This document shows, piece after piece, positions 7,276 to 14,536 of a stretch of DNA of 22,411 nucleotides. A program made the translations under genes and the position numbers. The first letter of the stretch is position 1, and the number at the start of each line of letters is the position of its first letter. The DNA comes from Lachnospiraceae bacterium (lineage in GTDB: Bacteria > Bacillota > Clostridia > Lachnospirales > Lachnospiraceae), in assembly GCA_019420465.1 (NCBI GenBank), contig JAHZHB010000155.1:1-22411 (forward strand), in the 5' to 3' direction. The notes below the pieces were generated by a model, which saw nothing but the letters and a program-made list of their open reading frames with translations, was not told where the DNA came from and did not search any database.

Positions 7276-7926
7276 ATGAAGATACTGATATTGCGACATG
7301 GCGAAACAGAATGGAATACCTGTGCCAGACTGCAGGGGCAGAAGGATATGGAGCTTAACGAAAACGGCATCCGTCTCGCCCGTATCACGGCAGAAAAGGT
7401 AAAAGATATTCCCATAGATATCTGTTACACCAGTCCGTTAAAAAGAGCCAGAAAGACAGCAGAGCTTGTGCTGGCCGGTCGAAATATTCCGATCATAGAG
7501 GATGCCCGTTTGATGGAGATCAGCTTTGGTGTGTTTGAGGGACGCTGCTGTTCCCGGAAAAATCCGGAGGTATCCCCGGAATTTATGGATGCATTTTACA
7601 ATCATCCTTTCGAGTATGAAGCACCGGAGGGCGGAGAGACGTTTGTCCACCTGTGTGATCGCGTCCGGGACTTTTTAAACTGGCTGACGGCACAGCGGGA
7701 TCTGCAGGACAGGACGGTGTTATTATCCTGCCATGGCTGCTCGTCCAGAGCATTGCTTCATATCATGGAAGGCGATCGTGCCCCGGAGGAGTTTTGGAGA
7801 GGATGCGTACCGCCCAACTTAAGCATATCCACCGTGGAGTATGCGGATGGAAAATATAAGATCGTCGATATAGACCATATATACTATGACAGAAAAGAAT
7901 GGAAGGACAGTTATGCAAGAAGATAA
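7276..7926 (+). CDS. Histidine phosphatase family protein (phosphoglycerate mutase-like)
   Basis: The 216-residue protein has the RHGE phosphohistidine motif (residues 7-10, nucleophile H8), the TSPLKRARKTAEL segment, an acidic residue at E81 in LMEISFGVFEGR, and the second histidine H153 in SCHG. All four pocket elements of the branch 1 histidine phosphatases are therefore present. Members include cofactor-dependent phosphoglycerate mutases, CobC-type alpha-ribazole phosphatases and broad phosphatases; the sequence does not say which. No cobalamin gene is nearby, so I do not assign CobC. Ribosome binding site GAAGGTGAT precedes the ATG. It overlaps queA by 14 bases in a different frame, so the two are translationally coupled. 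Confidence 0.9.
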   Translation: MKILILRHGETEWNTCARLQGQKDMELNENGIRLARITAEKVKDIPIDICYTSPLKRARKTAELVLAGRNIPIIEDARLMEISFGVFEGRCCSRKNPEVSPEFMDAFYNHPFEYEAPEGGETFVHLCDRVRDFLNWLTAQRDLQDRTVLLSCHGCSSRALLHIMEGDRAPEEFWRGCVPPNLSISTVEYADGKYKIVDIDHIYYDRKEWKDSYARR

Positions 7927-8956
7927 TGTAATGAAAACATCAGATTTTTACTATGATCTGCCAAAAGAACTGATCGCGCAGGACCCGCTGGTCGACAGAG
8001 CAGCTTCTCGCCTGTTACACCTCGACAGACAGACAGGAGAGTTTACCCACGAACATTTCCGCGATATCAAAAAATACCTGAAACCGAACGACACCCTGGT
8101 CATCAACGATACCCGCGTCATTCCGGCCCGCCTGATCGGTCATAAACCGGATACCGGTGCAGCAATTGAAGTGCTGCTTCTGACCAGAAAGAGCGATCAT
8201 GTCTGGGAAACACTCGTGAAACCGGGCAAAAAGATGAAACCGGGCGCAAAAGTGACTTTTGGAGACGGCCTTTTGAATGCTGAAGTACTGGAAGTTGTTG
8301 AGGATGGCAACCGTCTGATCCGTTTTGACTATGATGGCATTTTTGAAGAAATTCTGGATCAGCTCGGCGAAATGCCGTTGCCGCCGTACATCACCCATAA
8401 GCTGGAAGATAAGAACCGTTACCAGACCGTTTATGCCAAAAATAATGGTTCTGCCGCCGCACCGACAGCCGGGCTGCATTTTACCAAAGAGCTTCTGGAA
8501 GAAATCAGAGAAATGGGAGTAAACATTGCCCATGTTACCCTGCACGTCGGTCTCGGCACCTTCCGTCCGGTTAAAGTAGACAATGTAAAAGAGCATCACA
8601 TGCATTCCGAATTTTACCGGATCGAAGAAGACCAGGCCAAACTGATCAATGAAACACATGCCAAAGGTGGCCGCATCATCGCCGTCGGCACCACAAGCTG
8701 TCGTACCCTTGAATCCGCAGCGGATGAAAACGGCACAGTAAAAGCCGGCAGCGGCTGGACAGATATCTTTATCTACCCAGGCTACACCTTTAAAGTCATG
8801 GACGGTCTGATCACAAACTTCCACCTGCCCGAATCCACACTGATGATGCTCGTATCTGCCTTCGCCGGCAAAGAAAATATTTTCCGCGCCTACGAAGCCG
8901 CCGTACAGGAAAAATACCGCTTCTTCTCCTTCGGAGATGCCATGTGTATCTTATAA
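7913..8956 (+). CDS. queA: S-adenosylmethionine:tRNA ribosyltransferase-isomerase
   Basis: QueA transfers and isomerises the ribosyl part of SAM onto preQ1 at position 34 of GUN-anticodon tRNAs, making epoxyqueuosine. Family signatures seen are DFYYDLPKELIAQDPL, RDASRL-like RAASRLL, NDTRVIPARLIG, GEMPLPPYI, APTAGLHFT, HVTLHVGLGTFRPV and GYTFKVMDGLITNFHLPEST. The length is 347 residues from the ATG at 7913, as expected. I chose 7913 because GGAAGGA (7901-7907) is well spaced before it; the ATG at 7931 (MKTSDFYYDL) is an alternative with a weaker site, and an upstream ATG at 7886 lacks a good site. It overlaps the preceding phosphatase gene. A long hairpin begins seven bases after the stop. Confidence 0.96.
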   Translation: MQEDNVMKTSDFYYDLPKELIAQDPLVDRAASRLLHLDRQTGEFTHEHFRDIKKYLKPNDTLVINDTRVIPARLIGHKPDTGAAIEVLLLTRKSDHVWETLVKPGKKMKPGAKVTFGDGLLNAEVLEVVEDGNRLIRFDYDGIFEEILDQLGEMPLPPYITHKLEDKNRYQTVYAKNNGSAAAPTAGLHFTKELLEEIREMGVNIAHVTLHVGLGTFRPVKVDNVKEHHMHSEFYRIEEDQAKLINETHAKGGRIIAVGTTSCRTLESAADENGTVKAGSGWTDIFIYPGYTFKVMDGLITNFHLPESTLMMLVSAFAGKENIFRAYEAAVQEKYRFFSFGDAMCIL

Positions 8957-8963
8957 CTGACAG

Positions 8964-9050
8964 TCAGAGAGGTCCAAAATATAAATCCTCCGGGAAACGC
9001 TTAAAAACGGTTTGCGTTTCCCGGAGGATTTATATTTTGAACCCCTCTGA
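8964..9050. terminator. Long inverted repeat (37-nt arms) after queA, probable terminator
   Basis: Arms 8964-9000 and 9014-9050 pair at 35 of 37 positions; the inner 26 bp (8975-9000 with 9014-9039) are perfect, with a 13-nt loop. The only mismatches are two A/C oppositions. It contains CCTCCGGGAAACGC and its complement. There is no clear T tract on either strand, and the stem is much longer than a usual terminator. It shares no core with the elements at 11123 and 11510. From 9051 to 9181 I see nothing I can call. Confidence 0.6.
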
Positions 9051-9181
9051 CGTCCGTTATAAAAAATATATGGATGCTTCAGAATAAACCAATGCACGAA
9101 CATCGAAGAAATAGTAGATTATTCTGTAATATTATGTTAAAATCAATCTGATGAATTTTTAACAGAGGATGGGACCTGTCA

Positions 9182-11098
9182 TTGAACTATATCATGGAAT
9201 TTGAATATGCCGCTGTGGCCATATTCTTTATCGTTTTATATCATTTTTCAAGTCAGCGCCGGATGTCCACAGGGATCAACCGCGTCTTTATCGTGTATTT
9301 TGTGATCGGTTTTCTGGATGTCCTTCTGGATATCACGACAAGCTGGCTTCTGATCAGCTATGATCCGGCATATGCATTGCTCACCGCGGCGCTTATGAAT
9401 CTTTTTTACATCTTCCAGCTGACCGTTCCCTATGTACTGTTTGTATACATGCAGCTTTTACGTGACGTCCGTCGTGCGGACAAAGAGAAGTACATCCGTT
9501 TTCTGGGTATCCCGGTTCTTATCATGACCCTTTTGGAGCTTTCCAATACATGGACCGGTCTGTTCTTTAAGATTACGGATACTGGAAAGCGTATTCGCGG
9601 ACCGCTGTTTCTGCTGCTGTATCTGATGGCCGGATTTTATATGCTCTGCACCATAACAGGACTGATCATCCACCGAAAAGAGCTGACAGCCAAAAAGAGA
9701 ATGGTTATGATCCAGCTTCTTGTGTTTCTGGTGTTGTCTGTGGGTATTCAGATTCTGGTACCGCAGATCCTTCTGACAGGACTTGGCATCGGACTTGGCA
9801 TTCTGGTCATGTACCTTAATATCAATAATCCTGCAGAATATACAGACACGCTGACTTCAGCTTTCAATCAGGCATATTTTATGGAAAAATCCCGCAGTCT
9901 GGCGGACAAGAAAAAGTCGTTTCACATTATCTTTATCTATGCCTATCATCTGCGGGAACTCAACAAGATCTATGGGACAAGAGCAGGGAACAAAGCACTC
10001 TGCCGGTGCGTGGAAATGCTGCAGCAGACCTGTGGTTACGAAAACGTCTTCCGTATGTCAGGAAACCGGCTGTGCGCACTGTTTATGGACAGAGAATCCT
10101 ACGAAGCCGGTCTGCAGACGATCCGCCATTTTATGCAGCGTGTCATGAGCACGGGAAATGAGGATTTCTATTTTCCCAGCATCCTTCTGGGCATTCCCTA
10201 TGCGGAGCGCTGGCGTGGACAGGATGAACTTTTAGCCTACATCGAATATTTGCTTGAACAGGCGCCGCGAAAGGAAGTCTGTGAGGTGATCTACAGCGAT
10301 GAAAAGAGCCAGGATGGCTATGCTTTTAACAAAAAAGTAGAGAGCTATATGAAAACGGCACTGGAGAGGGATCTGTTTGAAGTCTATTTTCAGCCGATCT
10401 ACTCTGTGAGCGAGGACAGATTCATCACACTGGAAGCACTGAGCCGTCTGAAACACCCGGAATATGGCTATATCTCGCCGATGATCTTTATCACACTGGC
10501 AGAAAAAAACGGTATGATCGGTCGAATGGGACTTTTACAGTTCAACAGGATCTGTCGTTTTATGAATCAGCATACGGAGCTTTTTTCAAGGATCCGCAAT
10601 ATCAAGATCAATCTGTCACCGGCGGAGCTTTTGAAAGAGGGATATGCCAATCAGCTTCTGCAGATCATGGAGCAGTATCATCTGAAAAAAGAATGGTTCC
10701 AGTTTGAGATTACAGAGACTGTTGCCACGGAGTATACGGATACACTGATTTCGGCAGTACGTTCTTTTACAGAGGCTGGTATCGGTCTGTGTCTGGATGA
10801 TTTTGGTTCCGGATATTCGAATCTGAATGCGGTACTGAAGCTGCCGTTTTCTGTGATCAAGCTTGACCGTTCCCTTTTGAATGGTATTACAACCGATACA
10901 CAGGTTTCGATGTTTTACCGCAGTATCACCTGGACTTTGCACGAAATGGGCTACATGCTGGTGGCCGAGGGCGTCGAGACAGCGGAAGAGATGGAGCTGC
11001 TGCGACGCTGGAATGTGGATATGATCCAGGGATTTTATTATGCACGGCCTATGGCAGGAGAGGATGTGCTGAAGCTGCTGGGGATTGAAGAAGTGTAG
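9182..11098 (+). CDS. Membrane protein with degenerate GGDEF and intact EAL domain (probable c-di-GMP phosphodiesterase)
   Basis: The N-terminal 215 residues hold about seven hydrophobic segments, a membrane sensor of unknown ligand. A GGDEF-like domain (about 240-365) has SGNRL at 293-297 in place of GGDEF, so diguanylate cyclase activity is unlikely. The EAL domain (about 395-632) is complete: YFQPI, EAL at 418-420, N477 in INLSP, E in EITET (509-512), DDFGSGYS at 539-546, the Lys-Asp pair in IKLDRSLL, Glu in AEGVET and QGFYYARP. It should hydrolyse cyclic-di-GMP to pGpG at the membrane. The start is uncertain: TTG at 9182 lies 12 bases after AGAGGA; ATG at 9194 is the alternative. It stands alone, facing aroA, and is followed by a large palindromic element. 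Confidence 0.9.
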   Translation: MNYIMEFEYAAVAIFFIVLYHFSSQRRMSTGINRVFIVYFVIGFLDVLLDITTSWLLISYDPAYALLTAALMNLFYIFQLTVPYVLFVYMQLLRDVRRADKEKYIRFLGIPVLIMTLLELSNTWTGLFFKITDTGKRIRGPLFLLLYLMAGFYMLCTITGLIIHRKELTAKKRMVMIQLLVFLVLSVGIQILVPQILLTGLGIGLGILVMYLNINNPAEYTDTLTSAFNQAYFMEKSRSLADKKKSFHIIFIYAYHLRELNKIYGTRAGNKALCRCVEMLQQTCGYENVFRMSGNRLCALFMDRESYEAGLQTIRHFMQRVMSTGNEDFYFPSILLGIPYAERWRGQDELLAYIEYLLEQAPRKEVCEVIYSDEKSQDGYAFNKKVESYMKTALERDLFEVYFQPIYSVSEDRFITLEALSRLKHPEYGYISPMIFITLAEKNGMIGRMGLLQFNRICRFMNQHTELFSRIRNIKINLSPAELLKEGYANQLLQIMEQYHLKKEWFQFEITETVATEYTDTLISAVRSFTEAGIGLCLDDFGSGYSNLNAVLKLPFSVIKLDRSLLNGITTDTQVSMFYRSITWTLHEMGYMLVAEGVETAEEMELLRRWNVDMIQGFYYARPMAGEDVLKLLGIEEV

Positions 11099-11122
11099 AT
11101 TTATTGATTTGATAAAGGGACG

Positions 11123-11295
11123 AAAAAAGAGCCGGATAGCGCTGCTGCCAGTGGGGCCGGTGATATATCATGGCGCCCGGCGCTCCGCTCCGTCGGTCCG
11201 AGCCTGTAGTCTCGGACTCTTACTCGCCAAAGTCGCTTCGGACTCCATGATATATCACCGGCCCCACTGGCAGCAGCGCTATCCGGCTCTTTTTT
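11123..11295 (+). repeat. Palindromic element A: 51-bp perfect inverted repeat around a conserved 59-nt core
   Basis: Left arm 11123-11173 and right arm 11245-11295 are exact reverse complements over 51 bases. The 71-nt loop contains a 59-nt core shared with element B. The outer end reads AAAAAAGAGCCGG on the left and CCGGCTCTTTTTT on the right, so it can act as a Rho-independent terminator on either strand. It starts 24 bases after the EAL gene stop. The arm contains GCCAG, GGGGC and GATATAT blocks (11147-11168) that are also in element B. I do not recognise a named family. Confidence 0.92.
11180..11238 (+). repeat. Conserved 59-nt core, copy A
   Basis: The core begins GCGCTCCGCTCCGTCGG and ends AAAGTCGCTT. 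It contains a 7-bp hairpin, GTCCGAG (11196-11202) with CTCGGAC (11211-11217), loop CCTGTAGT. It differs from copy B at one position only (11228, C here, T in B on the matching strand). It is flanked by six unpaired bases on each side before the long arms. Confidence 0.93.
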
Positions 11296-11509
11296 CTGAC
11301 TTTGGTGTAAATCGGATGGCAGGTTATTACCACTACGTTTACAATGGATAGCAACAACGGGAAAAAGAAAGACCAGACAGAAAGACAGCAGTAAAGCCAA
11401 ATATGAGATAATACAAAAAATACGAAAATACTGAGGAAACAAATAAGAAAACAGATAAAAACACATAAGAAATAAAAAACATTCTTATTTTATAAAAAGG
11501 CCAACCCCA
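11296..11509. other. AT-rich spacer between the two palindromic elements
   Basis: This 214-base stretch is purine-rich on the plus strand and has no credible gene. A weak 7-bp hairpin, ATAAGAA (11465-11471) with TTCTTAT (11482-11488), may assist termination of reverse-strand transcripts from aroA. Nothing else is seen. Confidence 0.5.
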
Positions 11510-11654
11510 ATAACAGACGGTGCCAGACGGGGCAGAAAGATATATGTTTTACAAGCGACTTTAGCGAGTAAGAGTCCGAGACTACAGGCTCGGACCGACG
11601 GAGCGGAGCGCGTAAAACATATATCTTTCTGCCCCGTCTGGCACCGTCTGTTAT
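11510..11654 (-). repeat. Palindromic element B: 43-bp perfect inverted repeat around the same core, opposite orientation
   Basis: Left arm 11510-11552 and right arm 11612-11654 are exact reverse complements over 43 bases. The 59-nt loop is entirely the conserved core, on the minus strand. The outer arm begins 25 bases beyond the aroA stop, nearly the same spacing as element A from its own upstream gene. Arm blocks GCCAG (11522-11526), GGGGC (11529-11533) and GATATAT (11539-11545) match element A in order and spacing, while the rest of the arm differs. On the minus strand a CCTTTTTAT tract follows about 11 bases later. Confidence 0.92.
11553..11611 (-). repeat. Conserved 59-nt core, copy B
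   Basis: This is the reverse complement of copy A with 58 of 59 identical bases. The core joins the paired arms directly with no unpaired flank. Its sense direction is the direction of aroA transcription. Confidence 0.93.
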
Positions 11655-11679
11655 GTCCGTCAGTCAAAAAATATGCCGT

Positions 11680-12966
11680 TCAGTCTTTCAAAAGCGATTG
11701 CAGATCCTCATAAAACTCCGGATAAGAAATATTCACACACTCCGCATCCCGGATCTGTGTCGACCCCTCAGCCACCAGTGAGGCCACCGCAAACGACATA
11801 GCAATACGATGATCCAGATGACTGTCAATAGAAGCCCCGTGAAGCTTTCTGCCGCCCCGGATGATCATGCCGTCCGGCGTACCCTCGATGTCGCAGCCCA
11901 TAGACTTAAGAGAATCCACCATAATCGACAGACGGTCCGACTCCTTGACACGAAGCTCCTGCGCATCCCGGATCACCGTCTCCCCGTCAGCGACAGCTGC
12001 TAAAACAGCAATCACCGGAATTTCATCGATCAGCGTAGGGATCAGCTCGCCACCGACCTCAGTACCATGAAGCTCTCTCGTATACCGGACAGCAATATCC
12101 GCTGTCTTTTCGCCTGCCTGCTCACGGATGTTCAGACACTCGATATCCGCGCCCATAGCTTTTATCACACGTAAGATACCATCCCGCGTCGGATTGATCC
12201 CCACATTGCGGATCAGTACCTCTGAACCCGGCACCATCAGCGCTGCACAGATAAAATAGGCAGCCGAAGAAATATCCCCTGGCACATGAACCTTCTGTCC
12301 GAAAAGTTCTGGCTCCGGCCAGATCGTCGCTGTTGTGCCTGCAGACATCACCTTTGCTCCGAAAGAAGAGAGCATCAGCTCCGTATGGTTACGGGAAAGA
12401 GCCGGTTCCGTTACAGATACCGGACCATCCGCATACAGTCCTGCAAGCAGAACACAGGACTTCACCTGCGCAGAAGCCACAGGCGAATCATAGTGAACCG
12501 CCTTTAAAGAATGCCCTTTGATCGTAAGCGGTGCACAGTCATTGCCACGGTCACTCACGATATCGGCCCCCATGGAAAGCAAAGGCTTCATAATGCGTCC
12601 CATAGGCCGCCGACAGATCGAAGCATCACCGATCAGATGACTCTCAAAATCCTGTCCCGCTAAAATACCCGAGATCAGACGGGTAGTCGTACCACTGTTG
12701 CCTGTATCAAGCACTTCTGACGGTGCCATCAGTCCGTGCAGCCCTTTGCCGTGGATCAGAAGCACTGAGTCTGTTTCTTCAATCTCAATACCCATTTTGC
12801 GAAAACAGGAAATCGTAGAAAGACAGTCTGCACTTTTTAAAAAATGTGTCACCTCCGTAGTCCCTTCAGATAAAGCACCAAACATGACCGAACGGTGAGA
12901 GATGGATTTGTCACCCGGGACAGTCAGTTCCCCGTGTAACGGGCGGGATGTTTTTGTGAAATCCAT
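11680..12966 (-). CDS. aroA: 3-phosphoshikimate 1-carboxyvinyltransferase (EPSP synthase)
   Basis: AroA joins shikimate-3-phosphate and PEP in the sixth step of the shikimate pathway. The 428-residue length is normal. Substrate-site motifs are GDKSISHRS (18-26), GNSGTTTRL (89-97), RRPMGR, SAQVK (165-169), RNHTE (192-196), NPTR (258-261) and IDEIPV (313-318, catalytic D314/E315 region), with SDHRIAMS-like LDHRIAMS near the C-terminus. The set GDKS, SAQVK, RNHTE and NPTR is that of the Bacillus-like (class II) group and not of E. coli AroA. AGGAGG lies about 9 bases before the ATG. It lies 94 bases downstream of tyrA in the same direction, with two hairpins between, so it may be partly attenuated read-through from the tyrA promoter. 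It ends in TGA, and palindromic element B follows. Confidence 0.96.
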   Translation of the reverse strand: MDFTKTSRPLHGELTVPGDKSISHRSVMFGALSEGTTEVTHFLKSADCLSTISCFRKMGIEIEETDSVLLIHGKGLHGLMAPSEVLDTGNSGTTTRLISGILAGQDFESHLIGDASICRRPMGRIMKPLLSMGADIVSDRGNDCAPLTIKGHSLKAVHYDSPVASAQVKSCVLLAGLYADGPVSVTEPALSRNHTELMLSSFGAKVMSAGTTATIWPEPELFGQKVHVPGDISSAAYFICAALMVPGSEVLIRNVGINPTRDGILRVIKAMGADIECLNIREQAGEKTADIAVRYTRELHGTEVGGELIPTLIDEIPVIAVLAAVADGETVIRDAQELRVKESDRLSIMVDSLKSMGCDIEGTPDGMIIRGGRKLHGASIDSHLDHRIAMSFAVASLVAEGSTQIRDAECVNISYPEFYEDLQSLLKD

Positions 12967-12987
12967 AATAAAATCCTCCTGATAAAA

Positions 12988-13011
12988 GCAGTCTGTTTAA
13001 AAGCAGACTGC
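12988..13011 (-). terminator. Hairpin in the aroA leader
   Basis: GCAGTCTG (12988-12995) pairs with CAGACTGC (13004-13011), 8 bp. On the minus strand it is followed by TTTTATC, then the aroA AGGAGG. It may be an attenuator or a weak terminator. Confidence 0.5.
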
Positions 13012-13022
13012 ATTGTGAAAAG

Positions 13023-13046
13023 AGGGACTGTATGAAAACAGTCCCT
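13023..13046 (-). terminator. Terminator-like hairpin after tyrA
   Basis: AGGGACTGT (13023-13031) pairs with ACAGTCCCT (13038-13046), 9 bp, followed on the minus strand by CTTTTC. It lies 14 bases beyond the tyrA stop and would at least partly separate tyrA from aroA. Confidence 0.6.
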
Positions 13047-13060
13047 GCTACAGCGAAAGA

Positions 13061-14161
13061 TCAGTCTCTGACATAAATCGTATAGTTTCTCGAACGAAGC
13101 AGGTCGATCGCCTGCTTCATCGACTCCTCCGTGTAGAACTCGATCTCAAGAGCACCCTCGGCAAAAGAACGGTTGTGAATGATGCCGATATTTTTGATGC
13201 TCAAGCCACGCATGCCCAGCATGATCGTGATCGTTGCGATGCCGCCCGGTTCATCATAAAGATCGCAGGTGAAGGCGAACTTCTTTTTGATCGGACCAGC
13301 CGAGAGATCGCCGAAAGAATTACGGTATTCTCTGGACGCCTCGAACATCGTATAGACACCGGGGCAGTTTGTTTCCATAACTTTCTGCTTGGCATCCTCG
13401 AGCATTTCGATATAGTCATCGATCACCTCGACAATGTTGGCGGAATTTTCCTGACAGATGCTCTGCCACATTTCCGGTGAAGAAGAGGCGATACGGGTAA
13501 TATCCTTAAAGCCGCCGGCAGCGATCATTTTCATATGCTGTTCCGGATCATCCAGCTTTTTGACAGCATTGACCAGCGTGGCAGCGATGACATGCGGCAG
13601 ATGGGAGATCACGGCAGTCGTATAATCGTGATCCTTGGCTGACATTGTCAGCGGGATACCGCCAATAGAGCGGACAAGCTCGGTGAAAGCATCGATGCGA
13701 TCCTCTGGTACACCTTTGCCCGGAGTGAGAATATAGTAGGAATTTTCCAAAAGCAGATCCGTGGCATTGGCATAGCCGGTCTTTTCCGAACCTGCCATAG
13801 GATGGCCGCCGATAAAGCAGGCATCCATGCCTTTTTCAGTAATCGCTTCGTGGATCGGCATTTTGACACTGCCGACATCTGTCAGAATACAGTTGGGACG
13901 CATAACCTCTTTCAGAAAGTCAAGATATGCGATATTGCTTTCTACAGGTGCGCACATAAAGATATAGTCACAGGCTCCAAAAAAGGGATCATCCTTTGTG
14001 CAGATGATATCTACCACACCGTCTGCCTTGGCCTGCTCCAGGGAATCTCTGGTGCGGGAATAGGTCATGATCCTGCAGTCCGGATGAAATTTTCGAAGAG
14101 CTTTGGCGATCGAACCGCCGATCAGACCAAAGCCGATAAAGCCTACTGTTAAGTTTTCCAT
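13061..14161 (-). CDS. tyrA: Prephenate dehydrogenase with C-terminal ACT domain
   Basis: TyrA oxidatively decarboxylates prephenate to 4-hydroxyphenylpyruvate for tyrosine synthesis. The 366-residue protein starts with a Rossmann motif GFGLIGGS (G10-x-G12-x-x-G15). GGHPMAGSEKTG (118-129) carries the conserved His and SHLPH (186-190) the second active-site His. A helical dimerisation domain follows to about 290. The C-terminal ACT domain (about 295-366, with DEPGGIATITIMLGMRGLSI) is a regulatory module, in other members a site for tyrosine feedback. AAAGGATC precedes the ATG. A promoter lies about 70 bases upstream. Ends with TGA at the expected length, evidence that TGA is a stop in this genome. 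Confidence 0.96.
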   Translation of the reverse strand: MENLTVGFIGFGLIGGSIAKALRKFHPDCRIMTYSRTRDSLEQAKADGVVDIICTKDDPFFGACDYIFMCAPVESNIAYLDFLKEVMRPNCILTDVGSVKMPIHEAITEKGMDACFIGGHPMAGSEKTGYANATDLLLENSYYILTPGKGVPEDRIDAFTELVRSIGGIPLTMSAKDHDYTTAVISHLPHVIAATLVNAVKKLDDPEQHMKMIAAGGFKDITRIASSSPEMWQSICQENSANIVEVIDDYIEMLEDAKQKVMETNCPGVYTMFEASREYRNSFGDLSAGPIKKKFAFTCDLYDEPGGIATITIMLGMRGLSIKNIGIIHNRSFAEGALEIEFYTEESMKQAIDLLRSRNYTIYVRD

Positions 14162-14231
14162 GATAAGATCCTTTCGTATCTTTTAGTTAATCCTTTTGTG
14201 TCTGTAATGTACAGTGACGGACACGATATGT

Positions 14232-14260
14232 ATTGTAAAGCAGGGTGGTATAAAAGTCAA
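14232..14260 (-). promoter_or_regulatory. Promoter of tyrA (reverse strand)
   Basis: On the minus strand TTGACT (14260-14255) and TACAAT (14237-14232) are 17 bp apart. Predicted start is about 14225, giving a leader of about 64 nt. Confidence 0.7.
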
Positions 14261-14473
14261 TTATTTTATACGTTAAAGTATAAAAGACGACAATTTTTTC
14301 AAATTCAAGGGGAAAAAGAGGAGATACAGGCAAATGCCGCACAAAAATCAGGAAAAGTTCAGTGAATTGTTGGTTTTGCACATATAATACAGAAAAATAA
14401 GCGGCAAATATACGTTTATTTTCTGCAAAAGTTGAAAACCTACAGAAATAATTGGTGAAATTGAATAAAAAGA
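14261..14473. other. AT-rich divergent intergenic region
   Basis: Between the tyrA promoter and the EF-G-like promoter are about 210 AT-rich bases with no gene or strong structure that I can support. It may hold regulator sites I cannot recognise. Confidence 0.5.
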
Positions 14474-14502
14474 TTGAAAAGTCATAAAAAAAATAGTAAT
14501 AT
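14474..14502 (+). promoter_or_regulatory. Promoter of the EF-G-like gene
   Basis: TTGAAA (14474-14479) and TAATAT (14497-14502) are separated by 17 bp. A second possible -10, TATACT (14508-14513), lacks a well-placed -35. Start would be about 14509, with a 28-nt leader carrying GGGAGGG. Confidence 0.6.
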
Positions 14503-14536
14503 ATGACTATACTGAATTTTGGGAGGGTTACACACA

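Noticed and set aside
11085..11351. Open frame of 88 codons overlapping the end of the EAL gene and crossing element A
   Set aside because: It starts inside the EAL gene without a ribosome binding site and is explained by the palindrome plus the conserved core.
11101..11466. Reverse frame of 121 codons with a hydrophobic N-terminus
   Set aside because: The hydrophobic run comes from a purine-rich plus strand, there is no ribosome binding site before the ATG, and the rest reads through element A.
11123..11654. Insertion sequence or integron attC interpretation of the palindromic pair
   Set aside because: There is no transposase or integrase, no target-site duplication that I can see, and the bilateral perfect arms with a constant loop differ from attC sites, whose ends are conserved and middle is variable.
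14241..14250. GGGTGGTA on the plus strand upstream of tyrA, resembling a T-box core
   Set aside because: It is on the strand opposite to tyrA, lies inside the tyrA promoter spacer and has no stem I or terminator around it.
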